A stretch of DNA of 64,000 bases, from NCBI GenBank assembly GCA_016939365.1, contig JAFGHD010000020.1:33181-97180 (forward strand). The letters run 5' to 3'. Positions within the stretch are counted from its first letter, which is position 1, and each line of letters opens with the position of its first letter. Both the position numbers and the translations under genes were made by a program. This document shows positions 1 to 9,353 of the stretch, one piece after another. Source of the stretch: Bacteroidales bacterium. Lineage in GTDB: Bacteria > Bacteroidota > Bacteroidia > Bacteroidales > JAFGHD01. The notes below the pieces were generated by a model. That model had not been told where the DNA came from. It was given only the letters and a program-made list of their open reading frames with translations, and did not search any database.

Positions 1-720
1 GATGAGCAGGGCATTTTCCACCCCCAGAAGCAACAAGCCGGATGTCAGCAAGGTGATCATCGAAATCACTTCAAGACTGAGCCCGATGAAATACCTGCTG
101 AGTAAATTCTTGATCTCATTCAGTGCATTGGCCGCTTTCTCCTCATATTTCACGGGAACGAACAATAAAATACCGTTGAAAAACAAATGCCGGTCCCGGA
201 GAAAAAAGAAGGTCAGGAAAACAACAGTAAACACAGCAATAAACAGTGTGCCTGTCAGGCTGATGAGATTATTGAAAAAATTTGCAAAGGTGGCCATGCT
301 CAGGACCGATTGCAATTGTGTTTTAATGGATGATTCAATGGTTTGGTCATCGGCAATGATATTATAACGAATGAGAAAATCCTGCAGACTGGCAATCGGA
401 GACTGGAGATCAAAGGTGATCTTCTCAATATCGATTCCTGCGATGGTCTCGGCTTGCCCTGCGACCAATGGAATAAATAACAGAACCAGGGAGACCATCA
501 CACCCAAAATAATGATCAGCGCAAGGACGGCGCTGAGACTATGGGGAAACTGAACATTCCGGATACGGATTCGATCAAAAAGGGACACCAGGGGATGGCC
601 CATGAATGACAATACGCCCGAGACCAAAATATAGACCACAATATCGGAAAAGAACCAAATCATGTAAATTCCCAGCACGAAGAGCAAACCTCCCAGGATA
701 AACTGTCCGGTTTTATTCAT
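1..720 (-). CDS. AI-2E family transporter (PerM/YdiK-like), C-terminus cut off by the window edge
   Basis: Minus-strand translation from ATG at 720: MNKTGQFILGGLLFVLGIYMIWFFSDIVVYILVSGVLSFMGHPLV..., open to the window edge; multiple TM segments typical of the family. Missing from the supplied ORF track because it has no stop inside the window. Confidence 0.8.
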   Translation of the reverse strand, partial: MNKTGQFILGGLLFVLGIYMIWFFSDIVVYILVSGVLSFMGHPLVSLFDRIRIRNVQFPHSLSAVLALIIILGVMVSLVLLFIPLVAGQAETIAGIDIEKITFDLQSPIASLQDFLIRYNIIADDQTIESSIKTQLQSVLSMATFANFFNNLISLTGTLFIAVFTVVFLTFFFLRDRHLFFNGILLFVPVKYEEKAANALNEIKNLLSRYFIGLSLEVISMITLLTSGLLLLGVENALLI

Positions 721-858
721 ATTCAGGATGTTTCAGCAAAATTAGAAACAATTAATGAGAGGAGCCGATATGGATGCCGCACGTTGTCTTCGTAACAGAA
801 TGATAATGAGCATAGATCAAAATCCGTCATCCGGCTCGTGGATGATGAAGCCAGAAGG

Positions 859-1257
859 TCATAAACAGTCTTTCTCCCAGACAAAAGCCGGCCGGAGTAA
901 ATCATGCGGCCAGAGCCGGTGATAATTCAGCAGGATAAACTTGAGCTGGCTTGTTGAAAGGGTCTTGACAATATAAACAATCACCTTGCCTGAACCGGTT
1001 TGGTCGTCAAACCATCCCTCTTCATTCACCGACAACACCTCACTGACGGGATACTGAAAAAGATAAGTCCTTGAAAAGAAATGGAAGGCTTGCCTGTCAA
1101 GCATCTCAAGGGCTTCAGCCTCCCTGAGGTACTCCCTTTCCCGGCGGTCAAGACGCTCCAGCATACCAAATCCTGAAAAATTGAGGATCACGGCAGCCGA
1201 AAAGATGACCACCGACATCGATATCTTTTTTGTCAACGTTTTGACATTCATTTGCAT
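859..1257 (-). CDS. hypothetical protein with N-terminal hydrophobic segment
   Basis: 132-aa ORF with ATG start and N-terminal TM/signal-like segment; no family recognised. Confidence 0.55.
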   Translation of the reverse strand: MQMNVKTLTKKISMSVVIFSAAVILNFSGFGMLERLDRREREYLREAEALEMLDRQAFHFFSRTYLFQYPVSEVLSVNEEGWFDDQTGSGKVIVYIVKTLSTSQLKFILLNYHRLWPHDLLRPAFVWEKDCL

Positions 1258-1480
1258 AATAAATCAATCGCCCAATCCTTTGCCAAAACGGGGTGATAAT
1301 CTGTACCCTTCAGTCACAGGGTATGAAATTACAATTTTTTCTTCATATGGAAACTCTGGCAGTGCGATGGCTGATCATCCGGAAGAAATCCGGTGGGAAC
1401 CAATAAGGTTGACCGATCTGTATTAAATTTGTATGTCATCCGGGAAATCTCCAGGAATAGAATAAATATATTCCAGCATT

Positions 1481-3655
1481 ATGAAAGTGTCAAAACGGAC
1501 CCTGATCACGTTTATCGTTTTCGCTTCACTGTTTCCCATGTCCTCTGATTGCCAGTGGATCAGTGTCCCGGATCCCTACCTTCAGATCCACGCAGATGCG
1601 GATGATCCCCTGTATACGACCTATTCCGCAGCTCCTGAAAGGTCACGGCTTTATGGTGACAAGGCATATAAAATGGACTATTATTCCGATTGCAATCCCA
1701 TTCATTTTCAATCTGATCCATACGGCAGGTTCTATCATCTGTGGATGATCGACAAGGTGGTAATCGATCTCACCGGCAAATACTATAAAAAACCGGTGGT
1801 CACCGCATCCTTTCCTGACATGGCCATTCTGGAATATGAACCCGTAAAAGGTCTTCGGGTGCGTCAATGTTTCCTGGTTTACAGTTCCCGGAGTGCAATG
1901 GTCGATCTGATGATCCGTAATGAAAGCGGACGGGAACATCTCGTTGAAATCTATCCGATTCTGGAAATGGGCAACGATTCCTTGCTGATATCAGGTTTTG
2001 ATGACAACCTGAACGGTTATGTTACACATCACCGGGAGACAAGGGAGCGGCTGATCAGTGATCTTTATGCTGCGGCACCATACCCCACAGAGTGGACAGG
2101 TTTTTTTTCTGCCGGTTTTCCGCTCTATTCCCGTGGTGGATTTCACGGAAGCATCCCGGAGTTTTATCAGTATATCAAAACCGACTTCTATGAAGAGGAA
2201 CGAAGCCACGACTCTCTGAACTTCCTTGAAGAAGGGAATGTTGATTTCATTGCACTTCACGGCCAATTTGAACTTGCCTCCGGAGCGGAAATGAGCCTGA
2301 GGTATTTCAGGTCTCTTCAGGGGTCGGATGAGCCGATTGAGACGTTGCGGGATGAAATGGAGACACTCCAAACGGTCAGTCTGCAGGATTTTCTGGACGC
2401 CAATACAGCTCTTTTCAAGAGCATACCGAGGCCTGAACTGATTACGGAGGAAGAAAAACTGTTATATCTGGGCTCGTTCAACCTCGTCAGGGGATGCATG
2501 CTTCCACCCACCGGTCATACCAGGAACCATTATTATGTTTTTTCGAGGAATCCCATATGGGGGTGGGGTCATGGTCATCAGGTGCTGCATGAATCCCTCA
2601 GCATGCTGGCTTATGTCTATCTCGATTGCCGGACGGCCATGGAATCACAGCGCGTGTTCATGGAGCAGCAGGGGGAGGATGGACTTATCGCTTACCGTCA
2701 TGGCCCGCGTGGTCCGCAAACCTATCCACACAAGGGTCAGCCGACCACTTCAGCACCCTTTTACAATTGGATCAACTGGGAATTATTCAGGGTTTGTCCT
2801 GACACAGCATTTCTTAAGGATGCCTATGTCTCCGGCACCAGTTATATAGACTGGGTTCTGGGAAACCGCGATAAGGACCGCGACGGATCCCTTGAATGGG
2901 GACCATATGGTATCATTGAGAACGTCCGTGACTGGTATAATGTGGTTTTCCAGGTTTCAAAGGAACGTTACCTGGATATCGACAAAGAAGACATCTCAGA
3001 TGAACTGGAATGTCTGGACCTGAACCTGATGGTCATCAATGAAATGAGATGTCTTTCATCAATGGCCGGGATTCTGGATATACCTGAGGATTCTGTTAAA
3101 TGGAAGGGACTGGCCGACAGCATGTCCATGCGGATCAATGAATACATGTGGGATCCGGCATCCGGATTCTATTACCATGTGGATATGAAAAACCACAGTT
3201 TCCGTTTTATGGAGAGAGACCTGCGCAGGCAGGAAATCATTGGCTTCCTTCCCCTGTGGGCGCAGGCGACTGATTCCGCAAGGGCCGGCCGGCTTATCAA
3301 AGCACTGACTGATACCACGAAATTCTGGAGGGAATTTGGCATTCCCACCCTGGCCGCAGATGATCCCTGGTACAGCCCCGACGTGGATTATTGCTGCAAA
3401 TGGAACGGCCCTGTCTGGATGCTTTGGGATTACATGGTGTTTGATGGCCTTCTGAAATATGGGTACGAAAACCTCGCTCTCCGCCTTGGAGAGAAAATGG
3501 TGCATGCTGCATCTGCACAGCTCAGGATCAACCACAACTTCTGGGAGTCATACAGCCCCGACAATACTGTGCTTGACTGCCCTTCCAATTACATTTGGGA
3601 TGCCATACTGGCTAAGATTCTCATCGAGCTGAACCGCCTGCGGGTTGGACAATAA
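1481..3655 (+). CDS. secreted glycoside hydrolase with (alpha/alpha)6 domain, GH63/trehalase-like
   Basis: 724 aa, N-terminal signal peptide; GHGHQVLHESL, RDKDRDGSLEWGPYG, CCKWNGPVWMLWDYMVFDGLLKYGYENLA and NHNFWESYSPD resemble GH63/GH37 catalytic-domain motifs. Confidence 0.75.
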   Translation: MKVSKRTLITFIVFASLFPMSSDCQWISVPDPYLQIHADADDPLYTTYSAAPERSRLYGDKAYKMDYYSDCNPIHFQSDPYGRFYHLWMIDKVVIDLTGKYYKKPVVTASFPDMAILEYEPVKGLRVRQCFLVYSSRSAMVDLMIRNESGREHLVEIYPILEMGNDSLLISGFDDNLNGYVTHHRETRERLISDLYAAAPYPTEWTGFFSAGFPLYSRGGFHGSIPEFYQYIKTDFYEEERSHDSLNFLEEGNVDFIALHGQFELASGAEMSLRYFRSLQGSDEPIETLRDEMETLQTVSLQDFLDANTALFKSIPRPELITEEEKLLYLGSFNLVRGCMLPPTGHTRNHYYVFSRNPIWGWGHGHQVLHESLSMLAYVYLDCRTAMESQRVFMEQQGEDGLIAYRHGPRGPQTYPHKGQPTTSAPFYNWINWELFRVCPDTAFLKDAYVSGTSYIDWVLGNRDKDRDGSLEWGPYGIIENVRDWYNVVFQVSKERYLDIDKEDISDELECLDLNLMVINEMRCLSSMAGILDIPEDSVKWKGLADSMSMRINEYMWDPASGFYYHVDMKNHSFRFMERDLRRQEIIGFLPLWAQATDSARAGRLIKALTDTTKFWREFGIPTLAADDPWYSPDVDYCCKWNGPVWMLWDYMVFDGLLKYGYENLALRLGEKMVHAASAQLRINHNFWESYSPDNTVLDCPSNYIWDAILAKILIELNRLRVGQ

Positions 3656-3861
3656 GATGAGGTTTCCATCGTATTTTCAGAGACAAAATACAATAGAACC
3701 CCCATCACATTCTAAGCTATTACCCCTTCCGGCCAGAATAGGATACTAACACCCGGTAAAAATTCATCTTCAGTCCGGAAGCACTCATGACAGAGTACCG
3801 GTTATGGGCATACCCGGACACGCGGATCGTCCGGTTTAGAATCAAAATAAACGGAATATGA

Positions 3862-4332
3862 CTATCCGAGGAAGTATTCAAACTGATTGGAGGTCGGGTT
3901 CTTTTCCCTTTTCAGTTTGTTTTCCTTCACCAGTTTCATCAGAGGACCTGAAAGGTCAGTGCTCTTGAAATCGGTCTTCAGGTTTTCGTTGCAATGGGCA
4001 ACAACATCGCCCAAAGCTCTGTGGGTTTTGAAGAAATCACCGTCCATCAGGATGTCAAGGGTTTTGGATGGCCCTACTTTTCTTTTTCTCGGTCCACCCT
4101 TTGGGCCGGGTTTGCGACCGCCCCTTTTCCCGGGCTCCTTCACCTTGGCCACAACCTCAACCTTTGGTTTGCGTCCCGGTTTTTTCCTGCCCACTTTTGC
4201 AGGTGCATCGACCTCAATCCCCTTAAGCAGGGATTCCACGATCTTCAGCTGAACAGCCTCGGATTTAAATGAATTCACAATTCCGGCAAGCTCTTTCAGC
4301 TCATCTTTTAGATTACCCAGTAATTTTGCCAT
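3862..4332 (-). CDS. AT-hook-like, Lys/Arg/Pro/Gly-rich DNA-binding protein
   Basis: 156 aa; KKPGRKPK and KRGGRKPGPKGGPRKRK are AT-hook-like (GRKP core); flanked by a helical N-terminus and a globular C-terminus. Confidence 0.65.
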   Translation of the reverse strand: MAKLLGNLKDELKELAGIVNSFKSEAVQLKIVESLLKGIEVDAPAKVGRKKPGRKPKVEVVAKVKEPGKRGGRKPGPKGGPRKRKVGPSKTLDILMDGDFFKTHRALGDVVAHCNENLKTDFKSTDLSGPLMKLVKENKLKREKNPTSNQFEYFLG

Positions 4333-4362
4333 ACATCAAGTTTTTAATTGAGTATTTATCAC

Positions 4363-4379
4363 AGGTTCAAAATGAACCT
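4363..4379. repeat. perfect inverted repeat AGGTTCA-AAA-TGAACCT upstream of the AT-hook gene
   Basis: 7-bp perfect arms, 3-bp centre, about 30 bp upstream of the ATG at 4332. Confidence 0.7.
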
Positions 4380-4589
4380 TATGGATAACAAAAATAAGTA
4401 TATTTTTCAAAATATCTAATTTATTTCGGATATTTTTTTGAAATCAGTCTGCGACCAATGTTTGATCAGGGGGTAAAGCCTTGCTTCTTAGATATTTAAA
4501 ACATCCATTGTATGTTAGCAGAATGCGGATCAATAACAGTAATAATACTGTCTTTTCAGCTGTCTGGCAAGGATAATCCCGTTCAATGA

Positions 4590-7500
4590 CTATTTGTTCT
4601 TCTCCGGATAGGAAGGTATTTCCAGCCAGTTTTCAGGCCAGTTTTTCAGATCTTCCAGGATCAATTCTATGGCTTTATTCAGCTGGTCATCATTTCCATC
4701 ATATTCACGTGCCGGATCATTGTCGACCCAGACATCGGGTTCGACGCCCCTGCCTTCGATCACGAACTGTTTCATTTGCAGGTCGTAGTGTGCAAATTCA
4801 GGCCGGATCAGGGCACCGCCATCGACAAAGGGTATAGGGCTGCGGTAACCCACCACACCGCCCCATGTCCTGACGCCCACCAGTTTTCCCAGCCCCAGCT
4901 TCCTGAACTGATACGGGAAAAGATCGCCGTCAGAAGCAGAATAGTTGTCGATGAGCATAATCTTGGGGCCATGCTGTAAACCTGCCGGCTTGGTATTGGG
5001 AGATCCGTTCCTGCCAACCGACATGATGGTGATCTCGCGGGCAAGTCTTTCGATGATCATCGGGGAGACGTTACCGCCGCCGTTACCCCGGTTATCAATG
5101 ATCAATGCCCTTTTCCTCAGCTGGGGATAGTAATGCTTTACAAATTCATTCAGCCCTTCCGAACTCATATCCGGAATGTGGATATAACCCACTTGTCCCT
5201 CCGTAGCCGCCTCTACCTTCCGTATATTGTCCTGCACCCAATTGTAATAATACAAACCGCTTTCATCCCGGGCAGGAATAACGGTCACCCTTCGTGCCCC
5301 ATCCAGTGAAGGGACATTGTTCACCGTGAGCTCCACCTGTTTTCCAGCCATGCCAAACAGCGATTGATAAATGTCGTTCATTTCCGTGGTGGATTTCCCG
5401 TTGACCGCCAGAATGTAGTCGCCCTCATGAACATCCACACCCACCTCCGTCAAGGGAGAACGGGTGGCATCATTCCAGTTTTCACCCTGCAAAATACGAT
5501 CGATCCGGTATGTTCCTTCAGGGTCACGACTAAGTTCTGCACCCAGCAATCCCATACTGATCCGTTCCGGGGCGGGTTTGTCCCCGCCGGTTATGTATGC
5601 ATGGCCGGCATTCAGCTCACCGATCATTTCACCGATCACATAGTTCAGATCGTCCCGGTGATATACATAAGGGATCAATGCGGCATATTTTTCATACACC
5701 GCATGCCAGTCCACCCCATGCATCCCGGGATCATAGAAGAAATCCCGCATCAGTCTCCAGGCTTCATTGAAAATCTGGTTCCACTCCTCCCGGTAATCAA
5801 CCATTATTTTCATACCGGACAGATCGACGAACTTGTCCAGGTTTACTTTCGAGGCGGGAATGTCGATTACAGCATACTGAGCCCCGCTGCTGACGGCCAT
5901 CTTTTTCCGGTCGGCTGAAATGATGAAGCTTCCGAATTCACCGATGGTTTTCTCGCTGCGATCATCCAGATCAAACATCTTCAGGCTGGCTTTCTCCTGG
6001 CTGGCATCTCTGAAGCAGTAGTACAACCTGTTTTCTGCGGGCTGGAGGTTCCAATAGCTACCGTTTTCCACCGGTAATGCAATGATCCGGCCTTCTATCC
6101 CGTCGAAATCTATCCCGACAAGCGGATTGTCCTTTTCCCCCTCCTGACCCGGCGGTTCATTTCCAGGATCTTTTTTGATATTTACCTCATCATTCCGGGG
6201 GCCGAGTGGATTTTCCACCGATTTCTCCAGTGTGAGGGCGAATAGTTTGTGCATATCCCTGTAGATATGGTTCCATTCCGTCCAGCTGTAGGCCGGAGAG
6301 AAATCCCTGGATGAGACGAAGAAGAGATATTTGCCGTCGATACTGAAAACCGGTGATCCGGAAGCGTACCAGCTGTCTGTTACCGGTCTTTTCACGCCTC
6401 CTTCAAGCTGGTATATCCAGATACGGGGCATACCCTCCTTTTCAGGTTTCACATATGCGATCCATCGGCTATCGGGCGACCACACATATTCATTGAACTC
6501 CCCATCCCGTGTTTCATCCACCATAACAGGCAGACCTGTTTCAACATCGGCATATTGCAGCCTTTGTTTCTTATCGGACCATAACATTTTCCTGTTGTCT
6601 GGCGACCAGACCGGATTATAAACATATGTGTCACCCAGGCGGACCACGCACCGTGCCTCAGTCATGCCATCCTGCTGCTGTACGTAAATGTCATCACTTC
6701 CATTCTGGTCGGAGACGAAGGAAATATACTTCCCGTCGGGTGACCATTCCACATTTCTTTCGTTTACACGGGAAGTGTTGGTCAGATTCCGCGTGATCCC
6801 ATGGCGTACAGGAACGGAAAAGACATCCCCTCTGGCTCCGAAAACCATCCGGTTGCCATCCGGAGAGAGGGCCCAGCTCCTGATGAAATGGCTGGCATCT
6901 TCGATCCCATTGCGACTCCACGAATGGTCATCTGCGATGACAACAGGAATTCTTGAAACCTGACGGTCAGAAAGGTTGAAACGGTAGAGAAAGCCCCCAT
7001 TTTCATAAATAATGGAATGATCGCCCAGGCTTGGAAATTTGATATCATAACCGGTATAATGTGTCAGCTTTTCGGTTTCGCCCGTCAGGGTATTATAGGC
7101 AAAAAGGTTCATCGTCCTGTCACGGTCCGACAGGAAATAAATCATGTCACCGTGCCACATAGGGATGATATCCTGCGCTTCATTGTTGGTGATATTGATT
7201 GTTTGCCGGGTTTCGAAATCATATATCCAGACATCATCAACCATCCCCCCACGGTAATATTTCCAGGTCCTGAACTCACGGAAAACACGGTTGAATGCCA
7301 GTTTCTTCCTGTCAGGGGAAAAGCTGCAGAAACCGGCACAGGGTAAAGGAAACTCATCAGAGAGGCCGCCTGAGGTTGACACTGTGTAGAGTCTTCCCTT
7401 GAAAGGGTTGAATGAGTTTTTGCGGGAGCGGTAAATGATCTCGTGATCATTTTTCCAGCCCATGACGATATTATTCGGGCCCATCCGGTCTGAAATATCG

Positions 7501-7829
7501 TCTCTGGACAAGGTGGCCGTATATGTCAGCCTTTCCGGAATACCGCCACCGGAGGGTATCAGATATACTTCTGTATTTCCGTCATACTGGCCGGTGAAAG
7601 CGATCTGGTTTCCGTCCGGTGAGAAACGGGCAAACATCTCGAATCCTACGTCATTCGTCAGTTTACGTGCCACGCCACCCTCCAGTCCGACAGAATAAAG
7701 GTCGCCGGCAAAGGTAAATACTACCATATCCCCGTGGACAGCCGGGAATCTGAGAAGCCGGGCTTCCTCCTGGGATTTGAGCAGCCATGTGAGGCAAAGC
7801 AGTGCAGAAATCAAAACCAGTCTTTTCAT
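4590..7829 (-). CDS. tricorn-like S41 family peptidase (beta-propeller + PDZ + S41 domains)
   Basis: Repeated WSPDG(K/N) beta-propeller motifs, PDZ-like region GDYILAVNGKSTTEM, S41 core RALIIDNRGNGGGNVSP...; signal peptide after MKRLVLISALLCLTWLL (ATG at 7829). Confidence 0.9.
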   Translation of the reverse strand: MKRLVLISALLCLTWLLKSQEEARLLRFPAVHGDMVVFTFAGDLYSVGLEGGVARKLTNDVGFEMFARFSPDGNQIAFTGQYDGNTEVYLIPSGGGIPERLTYTATLSRDDISDRMGPNNIVMGWKNDHEIIYRSRKNSFNPFKGRLYTVSTSGGLSDEFPLPCAGFCSFSPDRKKLAFNRVFREFRTWKYYRGGMVDDVWIYDFETRQTINITNNEAQDIIPMWHGDMIYFLSDRDRTMNLFAYNTLTGETEKLTHYTGYDIKFPSLGDHSIIYENGGFLYRFNLSDRQVSRIPVVIADDHSWSRNGIEDASHFIRSWALSPDGNRMVFGARGDVFSVPVRHGITRNLTNTSRVNERNVEWSPDGKYISFVSDQNGSDDIYVQQQDGMTEARCVVRLGDTYVYNPVWSPDNRKMLWSDKKQRLQYADVETGLPVMVDETRDGEFNEYVWSPDSRWIAYVKPEKEGMPRIWIYQLEGGVKRPVTDSWYASGSPVFSIDGKYLFFVSSRDFSPAYSWTEWNHIYRDMHKLFALTLEKSVENPLGPRNDEVNIKKDPGNEPPGQEGEKDNPLVGIDFDGIEGRIIALPVENGSYWNLQPAENRLYYCFRDASQEKASLKMFDLDDRSEKTIGEFGSFIISADRKKMAVSSGAQYAVIDIPASKVNLDKFVDLSGMKIMVDYREEWNQIFNEAWRLMRDFFYDPGMHGVDWHAVYEKYAALIPYVYHRDDLNYVIGEMIGELNAGHAYITGGDKPAPERISMGLLGAELSRDPEGTYRIDRILQGENWNDATRSPLTEVGVDVHEGDYILAVNGKSTTEMNDIYQSLFGMAGKQVELTVNNVPSLDGARRVTVIPARDESGLYYYNWVQDNIRKVEAATEGQVGYIHIPDMSSEGLNEFVKHYYPQLRKRALIIDNRGNGGGNVSPMIIERLAREITIMSVGRNGSPNTKPAGLQHGPKIMLIDNYSASDGDLFPYQFRKLGLGKLVGVRTWGGVVGYRSPIPFVDGGALIRPEFAHYDLQMKQFVIEGRGVEPDVWVDNDPAREYDGNDDQLNKAIELILEDLKNWPENWLEIPSYPEKNK

Positions 7830-7965
7830 ATCTCTTTTTATTGAAAACAATTGCAAAGCCAAATGTTGTACCATGAAATCAATGCATTAAATGTCAGACC
7901 CATATGCCGGAACACATGTGAATTCCGGTTGGATAACGGACGGTGGATGTCCACTGCCGGACAGG

Positions 7966-8601
7966 CTACCATCCCAGTACGTCTGAAAAAAACCACTCAT
8001 CAAGACCTGATGCCCATGCCAGCATGGCCAGACCTCCTGCAAACAACGGTACGAATAAAAGGGCAATCAGGTAATTGGCCAGCAGGGAGATTTTCTGTGA
8101 TGCACCCAGTTGTCCAAGTTTTCGTCCCCCCTTGATTTTCCAACCGCGAAAATAGAAATAACAGCCAAAGACCACTGATATCAAAAGCATCAGGATCCCA
8201 CCCGAATATCCCACGATGCCGATGCTCCCCGATAGAAATGCCGAATAGAGCATTTGCAACACTACGATCCCCATATAGAGGAGAAGTGCAGACATGAGCC
8301 AATATTTGGCAAGTCCACCAGCCATCCAACTCAGTGAGATGCCCCTGTAGAACATCACAACCAATACGGCCATGGGCGCCATCAGGGTCAAGGCCCGGAG
8401 ATGGATACGTAAGGGTATATGGTCGCGGCCTGCTGCAAAGAGAATGAAAATAAGCAGACTAAAAAGTATCAGCAGATAGGAAATTCCACGGCTGATTTTC
8501 GTTTCAAAGACATTCTTTGGCCTGACCACCCTCCGGCCCGCCCTGAAAAAGCCATCCACCTGATTATGGATAAATCCGGGAAAGTGGCTTCCCATCATCA
8601 T
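7966..8601 (-). CDS. multi-pass membrane protein, possibly Yip1-like
   Basis: 211 aa, about five hydrophobic segments; family uncertain. Confidence 0.6.
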   Translation of the reverse strand: MMMGSHFPGFIHNQVDGFFRAGRRVVRPKNVFETKISRGISYLLILFSLLIFILFAAGRDHIPLRIHLRALTLMAPMAVLVVMFYRGISLSWMAGGLAKYWLMSALLLYMGIVVLQMLYSAFLSGSIGIVGYSGGILMLLISVVFGCYFYFRGWKIKGGRKLGQLGASQKISLLANYLIALLFVPLFAGGLAMLAWASGLDEWFFSDVLGW

Positions 8602-8692
8602 TCATGCCCGCATTAGATATATTCTGTTTCCCTGCAAGGATTAAACGAGACGGCATATATGAGTAACCCTTGCAAGGAGTATATTCAGGGAG

Positions 8693-9319
8693 TTACAAAA
8701 TCGCCACCAATCTGATGCTCCAACCCAGGTTCATCGAGAGGACGATAGGGAAATCTTCCCATCCGGAAACCATCATCGAATACATTTTGTTAAAATTCAG
8801 CAATTTGATTGCAGGAAATGCATTGACCCCGCCAAATCTCTGATCGGTAACCACAGGAAATTCCGTAAGGGCATTTTCAAAACTCTTGTTATCCTGATCT
8901 CCGAAGTAGGCAACAAATTTCAGCGGTTCCTCCTCCCCCATATCGAATGTGACGGTTTTTCCTTCTTTGAGGGACCGGTAGGCCGCTTGTGAGACCCACC
9001 CGGATGTTTGGTCTGTCAGAGTATAATTTCCATCCGAATAATAATTCATCATTGCTGTTGCCTTCTCAAGGGCCTCCCGGGTCATGGTCAGTGTGCCTCC
9101 CGACATATTGTGCGTCATCATCCACTGCATGGTGACGCTGTCGGCAGACAGATGCTTCAACTTGATGATAAACAGGTACACTGATCCTTCATAATCAACC
9201 TGATAGACAAAGATGGTACCGGGTTGTGCAACGGCCTCCTTGAAATCTTTTTGTGCATGAACCGGACCCGCCAGCCATGCAATCAATAAGGTCAATGTCA
9301 ATGTGAAGATCTTTTTCAT
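8693..9319 (-). CDS. hypothetical secreted protein
   Basis: 208 aa, signal peptide MKKIFTLTLTLLIAWLAGPVHAQ. Confidence 0.65.
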   Translation of the reverse strand: MKKIFTLTLTLLIAWLAGPVHAQKDFKEAVAQPGTIFVYQVDYEGSVYLFIIKLKHLSADSVTMQWMMTHNMSGGTLTMTREALEKATAMMNYYSDGNYTLTDQTSGWVSQAAYRSLKEGKTVTFDMGEEEPLKFVAYFGDQDNKSFENALTEFPVVTDQRFGGVNAFPAIKLLNFNKMYSMMVSGWEDFPIVLSMNLGWSIRLVAIL

Positions 9320-9353
9320 AGTTTCCGGTTTTTATCAGAACAAAAATAGGAAA

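Noticed and set aside
1424-1431. TAAATTTG box upstream of the GH63-like gene
   Set aside because: Matches the -7 consensus but no TTTG at suitable spacing, so not listed as a promoter.
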